In this document: positions 56,988 through 64,000 of the stretch, piece by piece
Position numbering within the stretch: position 1 is the first letter of the stretch
Layout: every line of letters starts with the position of its first letter
The notes under the pieces: model-generated
Told to the model about the DNA's origin: nothing
Databases searched by the model: none
What the model saw: only the letters and a program-made list of their open reading frames with translations
Assembly (NCBI RefSeq): GCF_016888335.1
Contig: NZ_JAFEJG010000004.1
Coordinates: 2,526,835-2,590,834, forward strand
DNA length: 64,000 bases
Direction: 5' to 3'
DNA from: Janibacter endophyticus
GTDB lineage: Bacteria > Actinomycetota > Actinomycetes > Actinomycetales > Dermatophilaceae
Position numbers and translations under genes: made by a program

Positions 56988-58927
56988 CGCCGCCGCAGGG
57001 TCAGCCGGACGACGGCGAAGGCGTCGGCGGGGTCGCGCCCCTCGGACGCCGCGGCGACGTCGGCGGCGCGACGCAGCCGCGCGGTGATGTCACCGTCGAG
57101 GTCACCGACGAGCGAGAGGCCGGCGTTGTCGGCGCGCGCGAGGACCCCGCGCAGGTCGGCCGGGCTCACCGCCCCGTCGCCCGAGCCGCCGACGGCGAGG
57201 CTGACGATGAGCAGGCCCTTGGCCCGCAGCGCCCAGGCCGCGTGGGTCATGAGCTCGTCGATGTCCTCGCCGGTCGCGCCGCCGGGGTGCAGCGCGGTCA
57301 TGACGTCGAGGCTGGCGGTGTCGACGTCGATGATGTCGATCGGTGAGCGACCGCCGGAGAGCTCGATCTCGACGGGTGCGTAGCCGAGGCTGCGGGCCCA
57401 CCGGGCGAAGGGGGATCCCGGCCCGGAGAAGTCGAGGACGGTGGCCCTGCGGGCGGCGTCGTCGCCGAGGGAGACGAGGGCGCCGAGCGCGGCCCATCCG
57501 GCGGTCCGGTCGGCGCGTCCGGGCAGCCCGAGGGTCCGGGCGAGGTCGCGCGCCGCGGTCGCCTCGTCGTCGATGCCGAGGACGTCGGTCGGTCGGACCC
57601 AGCCCGGGAGGTCGCCGGCGGCGAGGTCGACACGGGGCTCGGTGCGACGCACCACCGAGCGGGCGAGGTCGCGGGCCGCGCCGAGGGTGGCGGCGACGCG
57701 CCCCGGGGCCGGCTCGGCGGGGCCGGCGTCGGCGTCGTCGTCGGGGATGGCGACGGCGCCGTGGGCGGCGACGGCCTCGAGGGTGCCGACGTAGCGGGCC
57801 CACGGCCCCGCGAGGTCGGGTGGCCGGACACCGGCCTGGAGCTGGGCGACCTCGGCCGGGTCGGCGAGGTGCTCGAGCGCGGCGACGATGGCGTCCTCGT
57901 CGCCGGGGGGCACGAGGAGGCCGTCGACCCCGTCGCGCACCTGCTCGCCGAAGGTGCCCACCCGCGAGGCCAGGACGGGCAGGCCGTGCTGGTGCGCGAG
58001 GAGGACGTTCTGCGACGCGGTGGCGCTGCGGTAGGTCAGGGCGAGGACGTCGTGCTGGGCGAGGAGGGGCGCGATCCGCTCGGAGGGGACGTAGCCTCCG
58101 TGGATGTCGACCCGGCCGGCGAGCCGGCTGTCCTTGGCGAGCTCGCGGATGGTCGTGCCGGCCTCGCCCCACATCTCCCCCGCGACGGTGAGGGTGACGT
58201 CGGGGACCCGGGTCATGGCGCGCATGAGGATGTCGATGCCCTTGTAGCCACGGACGAGCCCGAGGGCGAGGATCCGGGCGGGGCCGTCGTGCTCGGGGCG
58301 CTCGACGGGCTCCCCCCCGGGCAGGTGCGGCGGCAGCTCGGAGACGACGACGTGCGGGGCGTCGTGCTCGCGGGCCAGCCGGGCCTGGTCGGCGGAGTGG
58401 ACGACGACGGCGTCGGCCCGGCGGAACATCGAGCGCATGAGCGTGGAGTCGCCGGGGTGAGGCTCGTGCGGGAGGACGTTGTGGCAGATGACGACGCTGC
58501 GCGGGCCCCGCCCGGTGCTCGAGGTGCGCCCGGCGCCGGCGGCGCGCAGGAGCAGCAGGTGCAGCGGCACCACCGGGGGGATGACGTGGACGACGACGAT
58601 GACGTCGACGTCACGCAGCGCGCGCCCGGCCCGCACGAGGGTGTCCGGCCGCGCCCACGACAACGTCCGCTCGGTGCGGGCGAAGGGCTCGACGTCGGGC
58701 TCTCCCCCGGCGGGGACGGACTGCTCACCCGGGTAGAGGAAGCTCGGGTAGAGGTGCCTCCACGAGACGAGCCGGACGTCGTGACCGGCCGCGCTCAGCT
58801 CGTGCGCGAGCGTCGTCGTGTGGCTGGCGACGCCCCCCTTGTACGGGTGGGTCGGACCGACGACGGCCACCCGCAGCCCGGTGTCTCCGAGGAGACCGGC
58901 CGCGGGGTCCGGCTGCGCGTGAGCCAT
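56984..58927 (-). CDS. GT4 glycosyltransferase fused to a methyltransferase-like domain
   Basis: 647 residues from the ATG at 58927. An N-terminal GT-B fold (about 10-370): VGPTHPYKGGVASHTTTLAH (acceptor loop), ILALGLVRGYKGIDILMRAM, and a donor site reading TYRSATASQNVLLAHQHGLP. Then a Pro/Ala-rich linker and a C-terminal domain (about 470-645) resembling a degenerate class I methyltransferase: RATVLDFSGPGSPFARWARS, then ALRAKGLLIVSLAVGG. Probably adds a sugar to a membrane glycan. Single continuous frame; it overlaps the flippase-like gene (ATGA) and follows the GT2 gene by five bases. Confidence 0.82.
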   Translation of the reverse strand: MAHAQPDPAAGLLGDTGLRVAVVGPTHPYKGGVASHTTTLAHELSAAGHDVRLVSWRHLYPSFLYPGEQSVPAGGEPDVEPFARTERTLSWARPDTLVRAGRALRDVDVIVVVHVIPPVVPLHLLLLRAAGAGRTSSTGRGPRSVVICHNVLPHEPHPGDSTLMRSMFRRADAVVVHSADQARLAREHDAPHVVVSELPPHLPGGEPVERPEHDGPARILALGLVRGYKGIDILMRAMTRVPDVTLTVAGEMWGEAGTTIRELAKDSRLAGRVDIHGGYVPSERIAPLLAQHDVLALTYRSATASQNVLLAHQHGLPVLASRVGTFGEQVRDGVDGLLVPPGDEDAIVAALEHLADPAEVAQLQAGVRPPDLAGPWARYVGTLEAVAAHGAVAIPDDDADAGPAEPAPGRVAATLGAARDLARSVVRRTEPRVDLAAGDLPGWVRPTDVLGIDDEATAARDLARTLGLPGRADRTAGWAALGALVSLGDDAARRATVLDFSGPGSPFARWARSLGYAPVEIELSGGRSPIDIIDVDTASLDVMTALHPGGATGEDIDELMTHAAWALRAKGLLIVSLAVGGSGDGAVSPADLRGVLARADNAGLSLVGDLDGDITARLRRAADVAAASEGRDPADAFAVVRLTLRRR

Positions 58928-58932
58928 GCCGG

Positions 58933-60021
58933 CTAGACCGCGTCGCGGGACCGGACGAGGAGGTCGGCCATGAGTGCGAGCGAGCCGATGAGGATGCCGC
59001 TCACGAGCAGCAGGATCGTGCCGGCCGGCACGTAGAAGGGGTGGCGCACCATGTCGACGACGAACTTCACCGTCCCGATGAGCACGAGCCAGAGCGCCGG
59101 CGGCATGAGCACCCGCAGCGGGTCGAAGTACATGACCATCCGGAGCACCTGGAGGATGTAGCGGTAGGCGTCCTTGAAGAACTTGAACTTCGAGGTGCCG
59201 GCCCGCTTGAAGTACTGGGTCTCGACGTACCGGATGTCGTGCTGGTTCATGAGGAAGGCCAGCGTGATCGTCGTGACGCAGGAGAAGCCGGGGGGCAGCA
59301 GCCGGAGGTAGGGCAGGGCGACGGAGCGGCGGAAGGCGCGCAGCCCGGAGTTGAGGTCGGGGATGCGCTGCCTGCTCAGCCACTCGGCGATCTTGCGGAT
59401 GACCCACTTCGCGGGGACGCGCGCCCACTTGTGGGTGCCCTCCTCGGTGGTCCGGGCCCCGACGACCTGGTCGTAGGTCGGGTCGTCGAGCAGCACCTGG
59501 ACGAGCTCGGGGATCCGCTCGTTCTCGTAGGTCATGTCGGCATCGGTCCACACGACGAGCTCGCCGCGGGCCTGCTGGGTGCCGATCCGGCGGGCGGTGC
59601 CGGAGCCGCCGTTGCGGCGGAAGGCGAGGATGCGGATCGCCGGGTAGTCCTGCGCGGCGTTGCTCAGCACCTCGAGGGTGTTGTCCGTCGAGGCGTCGTC
59701 GATGCACAGCAGCTCGTAGGAGAACCCGCTCGCGTCCATGACCCGGCTGATCCGCTCGATCTCGAGCATGACGTGCTCGCCCTCGTTGAAGCAGGGCAGG
59801 ACGATCGTCACGAGCGGGTCGTCGGCGCCCCGCTGCACCGGCTCGCCGACCCCGACGTGCTCGATGACCGGGTTGCGGCGCCCCGGGTGACCGGCGACGG
59901 CGGGGGTCACGACGTGCTCGCCGTCGGGTCGGGCGGTGCCGTCCGGCGGGGGGACGACCACGGTGGGGTCGGACATCGGCTGGTCGCTCGGCGTCTCGAC
60001 GCCCTCGGTGTGCTCGCTCAT
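58933..60021 (-). CDS. GT2 family (dolichol-phosphate-mannose synthase-like) glycosyltransferase
   Basis: 362 residues from the ATG at 60021. After a disordered N-terminus (1-65) comes a GT-A domain: VTIVLPCFNEGEHVMLEIER, LLCIDDASTDNT, VVWTDADMTYEN (DxD) and IPDLNSGLRAFRRS. Two C-terminal membrane helices end the protein (PPALWLVLIGTVKFVVDM and onward). Such enzymes transfer sugar from nucleotide donors to polyprenyl phosphate. First gene of the glycan operon down to the methyltransferase. TACCCT lies ten bases upstream of the ATG. Confidence 0.88.
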   Translation of the reverse strand: MSEHTEGVETPSDQPMSDPTVVVPPPDGTARPDGEHVVTPAVAGHPGRRNPVIEHVGVGEPVQRGADDPLVTIVLPCFNEGEHVMLEIERISRVMDASGFSYELLCIDDASTDNTLEVLSNAAQDYPAIRILAFRRNGGSGTARRIGTQQARGELVVWTDADMTYENERIPELVQVLLDDPTYDQVVGARTTEEGTHKWARVPAKWVIRKIAEWLSRQRIPDLNSGLRAFRRSVALPYLRLLPPGFSCVTTITLAFLMNQHDIRYVETQYFKRAGTSKFKFFKDAYRYILQVLRMVMYFDPLRVLMPPALWLVLIGTVKFVVDMVRHPFYVPAGTILLLVSGILIGSLALMADLLVRSRDAV

Positions 60022-60080
60022 CTCGCTTGCGAGGGTATCGCCCGTGGCATGAAGGCACCGCATCGCCGCGGCGCCGAGGC

Positions 60081-60235
60081 GAGGGGCCGGTCAGCGCAGG
60101 AGCCTTGGCTCGTGCGAGGGGGCGGTCAGCAGGAGCCTTGGCTCTTGCGAGGGGGCGGCCAGCAGCAGCCTTGGCTCGTGCGAGGGGATGGTCAGCGCAG
60201 GAGCCTTGGCTCGTGCGAGGGGATGGTCAGCGCAC
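60081..60235. repeat. Tandem array of a 33-35 bp unit
   Basis: Four units (60081-60115, 60116-60148, 60149-60181, 60182-60216) plus a partial fifth (60217-60235). Each begins GAGGGG, continues through GGTCAGC and AGGAGCCTTGGCTCGTGC, with one or two substitutions and a two-base indel between units. Each unit contains a GAGCC-TT-GGCTC dyad. The fifth, partial unit runs into the last codons and stop of the 60227 gene, so the array grew from that gene's end. It occupies most of the spacer up to the GT2 start. Confidence 0.9.
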
Positions 60236-62344
60236 CGTGCCGAGCCAGACCTGGACGGGCAGCGCGGTGGTGCCGTCGGGCCGCTCGGTGAGGATCCGCA
60301 TGTCCTCCTCGAGGGTGACGTCGACGGCGAGGTCGGGCTCGGGGTAGCCGAGGTCGGTCATCGTCTCGGCCCCTCGGGAGGCGACGAGGACGAGCTGCCC
60401 CCCGCGCTCCCGGACGCGGGTGTCGAGGGCGGTGACAGCCTCCGCGAGCGCTCGCGGGTCGTCGCGGAGCAGGCCCTGGGTGGCCAGCGCCGCCACGTCG
60501 CAGTGGCCGCGGCTCGGCTGGACCCATTGGTTGACCGCCCAGTCGTCGAGGGCGAGGACGACGGTGCCGCCACGCTCGTGGACCGCGTCGCAGTAGGTGT
60601 CGACGGCGGCGAGCTGCCCCTGCTCGATCCGCTCGGAGCGGTGCGGCCAGGTGGCCGAGGCGACCCCGGCGACGGTGACAGCGAGGACCGCGACCGCCGC
60701 GACCGGGGCGGCGAGGTCGACGACTCGCCGGCCGGTCCGCGCACGCACCAGCCACGCTGCCGCGGCGACGACGAGGAGCAGGACGAGCGGGAGGACGACG
60801 AGCAGACGCCGGTCGGCCCACGGGTGGTCCGGTGTGATGCCCGGACGCCACAGGGTGAGCAGGCTCGACCCGGTCGCGACGAGGAGCGGCCCGGTCCACG
60901 ACGGCACGGTGACCTCCTCCCCCTTCGCCCAGACATGACCCAGCCGACGCGCGAGGACCGCCAGCGCGAGCAGCGCGACGACGAGCGGCAGGACGCCCAC
61001 CCACCAGGAGAGCCACTCGACCGAGTGCTCCGCGTAGGTGCGTCCCCCGTCGATGGGCAGCCCCTGCGCGGCCTGCATGCGGGCCACGTACATCGCCCCC
61101 GGGTCCTTGGGGTCCTGCCGGACGGTCATGAAGAGGGGACGCAGGGCGAGGACCACGCCGACGACGACGACGAGCGCGGGCAGGGCCGTCGGGAGTGCCC
61201 GCGTCAGCCCTGCCGGGAGGGACCACCCGGCCGCGGAACGGCGCAGCAGGGCCCAGCAGGCCAGGCCCATGAGCACGACGAGACCGAGGAGCGGGACGAG
61301 CGAGCCCCCGATGTCGCCGAGGTAGCGCCAGCTCATCACCCCCGCCACGGCGAAGCCGAGGAGGGTCGCGGCGACGGAGCCGGCGACCAACGACCGGGCC
61401 CATGTGCGCCCGCGGGCCAGCAGGAGCGCCGCGACCGGGACGAGCAGCATCGTCTCGCGCAGCGCATCGATGCGCACGATGCTCGTCCCGCCGACGAGCA
61501 CGCCGGCGACGAGAGCGGTGCGGGCCGCCAGCGCGAGGTCGCCGCCACGCCGGGGAGCCCCATCGGCACCGCGTCGACGCCCCTCGCCCACCTCGGTCGC
61601 GAGCGCCAGCGCCAGCAGACCACCCGTGAGGGTGACCGCGGCCAACGGCTCGGAGTACGTGCTGCGCGAGGTGTGGAGCCACGGGAAGCAGGCCCCGACG
61701 AGGAGCACGGCGGGGGTCGCGAGCCAGGCGCCGACGCGCCCGCGCACGGTGGTCGCGACGAGCAGGCCCAGGCCGAGCAGCGCGGCACCGGCCAGCACCG
61801 CGGGCGCCCACATCGCCGCCTGCGCGCCGCCGAGCCGGTACGGCAGCGAGTAGGTGATCGCCGGGCCGGGCATGAACTGCGGCTGCACCGACGGCGCCTC
61901 CGACGACCCGATCCCGTAGAAGGCCGGGGACTCCAGGGTCAGGCCACGCACCTCGAGCGACTCCGGACCGCCGACGTCGGCTGGGTCGACGGGCACAGGC
62001 CGCCGCGATTCCTCCGACAGCTCGACGGTCGCCTGGAAGTAGCTCGCCGAGTCGCGGCGCGGCAGGACCTGCTCGCTGCGGGTCACGCCGGTCCACACGC
62101 TCACCGCGATGACGGCCAGGACGAGCAGCGCAGCCGGGGCCCGCCCGAGGGAGACGGCGGGCAGACCGCGCGTCGCCCGCACCGCGAGCGCCAGCGCGAC
62201 GACGGCGACGACGATCGCCACGACGGGGGTCCAGGCACCGACGTAGGCGACGACCGCCCCGAGGAAACCGAGCGCGACGAGCCAGCCGGCCACGACGAGA
62301 ACGACGCGGGTGAGGACTGCCGTCTCCGGGCGTGCTTCGGTCAC
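60227..62344 (-). CDS. Polytopic membrane protein, possible GT-C glycosyltransferase
   Basis: 705 residues from a GTG at 62344 (VTEARPETAVLTRVVLVVAG). About fourteen membrane helices, with an acidic periplasmic loop after helix 3 (LPRRDSASYFQATVELSEES) and a C-terminal soluble domain with a Rossmann-like ending. Layout recalls ArnT/PMT-type GT-C enzymes, where a DD/DE motif in the first loop is catalytic; here RRDSASY is the nearest match, so assignment is tentative. TACCGT seven bases before the GTG predicts a leaderless mRNA. Confidence 0.65.
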   Translation of the reverse strand: MTEARPETAVLTRVVLVVAGWLVALGFLGAVVAYVGAWTPVVAIVVAVVALALAVRATRGLPAVSLGRAPAALLVLAVIAVSVWTGVTRSEQVLPRRDSASYFQATVELSEESRRPVPVDPADVGGPESLEVRGLTLESPAFYGIGSSEAPSVQPQFMPGPAITYSLPYRLGGAQAAMWAPAVLAGAALLGLGLLVATTVRGRVGAWLATPAVLLVGACFPWLHTSRSTYSEPLAAVTLTGGLLALALATEVGEGRRRGADGAPRRGGDLALAARTALVAGVLVGGTSIVRIDALRETMLLVPVAALLLARGRTWARSLVAGSVAATLLGFAVAGVMSWRYLGDIGGSLVPLLGLVVLMGLACWALLRRSAAGWSLPAGLTRALPTALPALVVVVGVVLALRPLFMTVRQDPKDPGAMYVARMQAAQGLPIDGGRTYAEHSVEWLSWWVGVLPLVVALLALAVLARRLGHVWAKGEEVTVPSWTGPLLVATGSSLLTLWRPGITPDHPWADRRLLVVLPLVLLLVVAAAAWLVRARTGRRVVDLAAPVAAVAVLAVTVAGVASATWPHRSERIEQGQLAAVDTYCDAVHERGGTVVLALDDWAVNQWVQPSRGHCDVAALATQGLLRDDPRALAEAVTALDTRVRERGGQLVLVASRGAETMTDLGYPEPDLAVDVTLEEDMRILTERPDGTTALPVQVWLGTVR

Positions 62345-62351
62345 GCGCGAC

Positions 62352-62357
62352 ACGGTA
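62352..62357 (-). promoter_or_regulatory. -10 element, leaderless 60227 gene
   Basis: TACCGT on the minus strand, seven bases before the GTG at 62344. Confidence 0.5.
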
Positions 62358-62433
62358 TCCCGCCCCGACGGACGCCCCGGCGGTCGCCATGGCACGGTGG
62401 GGCCACCACCCCTTCGCCCCTCCTGGAGCCACC

Positions 62434-63162
62434 GTGCCGGACCCCACGCCCGCAGACCTCCTCGCCACCCTGCTCGCCGACGACCCCGCCCGCCCGCGGG
62501 TCACCTGCTACGACGACCTGCCCGGGCCGACCGCGGGCGAGCGGATCGAGCTCTCCGCCCGGGTGCTCGAGAAGTGGGTCGCCAAGGCCGGCAACGCGCT
62601 CCAGGAAGAGTGGGACATCGCGCCCGGCAGCCGCGTCGGCCTCCACGTCCTCCCCCACTGGCGGGCGCTGTGCTGGGCGCTCGCGACCTGGACCGTCGGG
62701 GCGACCCTGTCCCTCGACCCGGAGGACGACCTCGACGTCCTCGTCACCGACACCCTCCCGGCCCGGGACGCCGAGGTCGTCGTCTACCTCACCCGCGCCT
62801 CCCTCGCCCGCAGCGCGGACGCGACCCTGCCGGTGGGAGTCATCGACGAGGCGGCCGAGCTCGCGAGCTTCGGCGACCACCTCGACCCGTGGGACGCGGC
62901 CGCTCCCTCCGACGCCGCGCTCGTCGCCGAGGGCGCCACGCTGACCTACGGCGACCTCGTCACGGCAGCCCTGCGGCGCTGGCCCGACGTGCCTCACGGG
63001 GCGCGGGTCGATATCGCCCCGACGACGACCCTCGACCTCCTCCTCGCCGTCGTCGCCGCGTGGTCGGGGGCCGGCTCGGTCGTCCTGCACGTCGGCGGAG
63101 CCACCGACCCGGACGTCCGGTCCCGCCGTGCACACGACGAAGGGGTGGACCGCTCGCTGTGA
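62434..63162 (+). CDS. TIGR03089 family protein
   Basis: 242 residues from a GTG at 62434 (GGAG upstream); an in-frame ATG at 62389 would add 15 poorly conserved residues. TPADLLATLLADDPARPRVT, then RIELSARVLEKWVAKAGNAL and IAPGSRVGLHVLPHWRALCW match TIGR03089, an actinobacterial family related to the N-terminal part of AMP-binding (acyl-CoA synthetase-like) enzymes but lacking the P-loop and C-terminal lid. No known function. Divergent from the 60227 gene. Its last codons form one arm of the 63136-63180 terminator. Confidence 0.85.
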   Translation: MPDPTPADLLATLLADDPARPRVTCYDDLPGPTAGERIELSARVLEKWVAKAGNALQEEWDIAPGSRVGLHVLPHWRALCWALATWTVGATLSLDPEDDLDVLVTDTLPARDAEVVVYLTRASLARSADATLPVGVIDEAAELASFGDHLDPWDAAAPSDAALVAEGATLTYGDLVTAALRRWPDVPHGARVDIAPTTTLDLLLAVVAAWSGAGSVVLHVGGATDPDVRSRRAHDEGVDRSL

Positions 63163-63180
63163 GCGGCCCACCCCTTCGTC
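63136..63180. terminator. Bidirectional terminator from an inverted GACGAAGGGG pair
   Basis: GACGAAGGGGTGG (63136-63148) and CCACCCCTTCGTC (63168-63180) form a 13-bp stem, extended after one mismatch by CCGCTC/GAGCGG with a five-base loop holding the TIGR03089 stop codon. It sits between convergent genes and can serve both. The left arm is coding sequence (THDEGVDRSL read as ...HDEGVDRSL). Confidence 0.8.
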
Positions 63181-63186
63181 TGCGGG

Positions 63187-64000
63187 TCAGGCTGCGCGGG
63201 CCTGGATCTGACGCGCGAGGGCGTCCCACGTCACGGTCGTGACGATCCCCGTCTGGGTGAGGCTCGAGCGCTTCTGGAAGGCCCTCACGGCACCCTCCGT
63301 CTGCGATCCGTAGACCCCGTCCGCGGGGATGGCGAGCGCCCGCTGGAGCACGGTGACGGCCGCGCCACGCGAGCCCACACGCAGCACGGTCGACCGGTAG
63401 GCGAGGAAGGGGTTGGCCTTGGCCTCGAGGGCATCCCAGGTCTTGCCGTCGACGATCCCGGTGGCGCGCAGGCTGCTCCGCGTCTGGAAGGCCTTGACCG
63501 ACCGCTCGGTCTGAGACCCGAAGACGCCGTCCACGGCGAGCCCGCCGAGGGCGCGCTGCAGCGCCTTGACCGCCTCGCCACGGGCACCCAGCGCGAGCAC
63601 CGTGGACTTGTAGCGCGACAGCGCGGTCGTCGTGGTCGTGGTCGTCGTCCCGCTCGTGGTCGTCGTCCCCGTCTTCGTGTACGACAGACCCGCGAGCGCC
63701 CGCCACACGTTGCTCGTGACGATCCCGTCGACCTTGAGCGTCTTGGACTTCTGGTATGCCTTGACCGCCGACTCCGTCTGCGGACCGAAGACCCCGTCCG
63801 CGGTGACCTTCAACGCCTTCTGCAGCGCCGTCACCGCAGTGCCCCGCGAACCCACCTTCAGCGTCGTCGTGCCGTGCTGCGTGAACAGGTTCGACGTCGT
63901 CGTGGTCGTCGTCCCCGTCTTCGTGTACGACAGACCCGCGAGCGCCCGCCACACGTTGCTCGTGACGATCCCGTCGACCTTGAGCGTCTTGGACTTCTGG
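63187..64000 (-). CDS. Repetitive peptidoglycan-binding protein (partial)
   Basis: Open across the window edge at 64000, so the N-terminus is missing. At least three PG_binding_1 domains are visible, each with a L/V-x-x-G-S/A-R-G-x-A-V-x-x-L-Q-x-A-L start (for example LKVGSRGTAVTALQKALKV), then DGVFGPQTESAVKAYQKSK and DGIVTSNVWRALAG. The domains are joined by Thr-rich linkers (TGTTTTSGTTTTTTTT). A further copy of the linker-proximal end is present at the edge with DNA identical to the one inside. Probably exported and bound to peptidoglycan, often as the tail of a hydrolase; the catalytic part would lie upstream. Confidence 0.85.
   Translation of the reverse strand, partial: QKSKTLKVDGIVTSNVWRALAGLSYTKTGTTTTTTSNLFTQHGTTTLKVGSRGTAVTALQKALKVTADGVFGPQTESAVKAYQKSKTLKVDGIVTSNVWRALAGLSYTKTGTTTTSGTTTTTTTTALSRYKSTVLALGARGEAVKALQRALGGLAVDGVFGSQTERSVKAFQTRSSLRATGIVDGKTWDALEAKANPFLAYRSTVLRVGSRGAAVTVLQRALAIPADGVYGSQTEGAVRAFQKRSSLTQTGIVTTVTWDALARQIQARAA

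Noticed and set aside
56984..60058. A 1024-codon fusion of GT2 and GT4 genes
   Set aside because: The upstream part is an off-frame shadow of the GT2 gene; each gene has its own credible start.

Overview
This is a high-GC (roughly 70 % by eye) actinobacterial chromosome segment. Several neighbourhoods match the mycobacterial core order: ftsE-ftsX beside prfB; whiB1 beside the pdtaS-type histidine kinase; and a long block of LysM/Rv3235-like genes, secA, hpf, ComF-like, lpqB, mtrB, mtrA, ahcY, mycothione reductase, Trm112-like, phosphomannomutase, DUF3499, Rv3259-like, DUF5719-like, a glycosyltransferase, whiB2 and a CofD/FbiA-like gene. Mycothiol metabolism, WhiB proteins and a 180-kDa-type NAD glutamate dehydrogenase support Actinomycetota. 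The mix, with a Tad pilus locus, suggests an Intrasporangiaceae-like Micrococcales organism, but the genus cannot be fixed from sequence reading alone. I saw no tRNA, rRNA, CRISPR, prophage or insertion sequence.

Layout. 1-3.9 kb: cell-division hydrolase activator (partial), ftsX, ftsE, prfB, all on the minus strand. 3.9-5.7 kb: a small unknown protein and an AI-2E family transporter. 5.7-10.4 kb: a Tad/Flp pilus operon (tadA-tadB-tadC-flp-tadE-tadE-tadG-like). 10.6-14.7 kb: a divergent FHA-FtsK/SpoIIIE (EccC-like) ATPase. 15-17 kb: whiB1 and PdtaS. 17-22 kb: giant glutamate dehydrogenase. 22-25 kb: DUF2505, two small helical proteins (one WXG-like), a DUF6912-like protein and a wax-ester synthase/DGAT. 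25-27.2 kb: the rest of the Tad machinery (TadZ/CpaE-like ATPase and SAF/CpaB-like protein). 27.4-29.7 kb: a small HTH protein, an Sm-like protein, a LysM protein and an Rv3235-family protein. 29.7-49.7 kb: the conserved secA to DUF5719 block. 49.7-62.4 kb: glycosyltransferases, whiB2, a CofD-like protein, a DNA glycosylase, methyltransferase, flippase-like and membrane glycan genes. 62.4-64 kb: TIGR03089 and a repetitive peptidoglycan-binding protein cut by the window edge.

The most unusual signal is a short sequence, GRCGAAGGGG (R = A or G). I count 27 copies on the two strands, where base composition predicts about one. It occurs inside genes in several reading registers, and as inverted pairs that form the stems of hairpins beyond gene ends. 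This is the behaviour of the DNA uptake sequences of Neisseria and Pasteurellaceae. The window also encodes a Tad pilus, the pilus type required for natural transformation in Micrococcus luteus, and a ComF-type protein. A second recurring theme is genes preceded by TANNNT placed 6-8 bases before a GTG or ATG, the expected architecture of leaderless transcripts.

Other things worth a look are a tandem 33-35 bp repeat at 60.1 kb, a perfect 101-bp duplication in the terminal peptidoglycan-binding gene, a degraded FbiA-like protein beside whiB2, a WS/DGAT with HQ in place of HH, and an operator-like inverted repeat ahead of the LysM gene.
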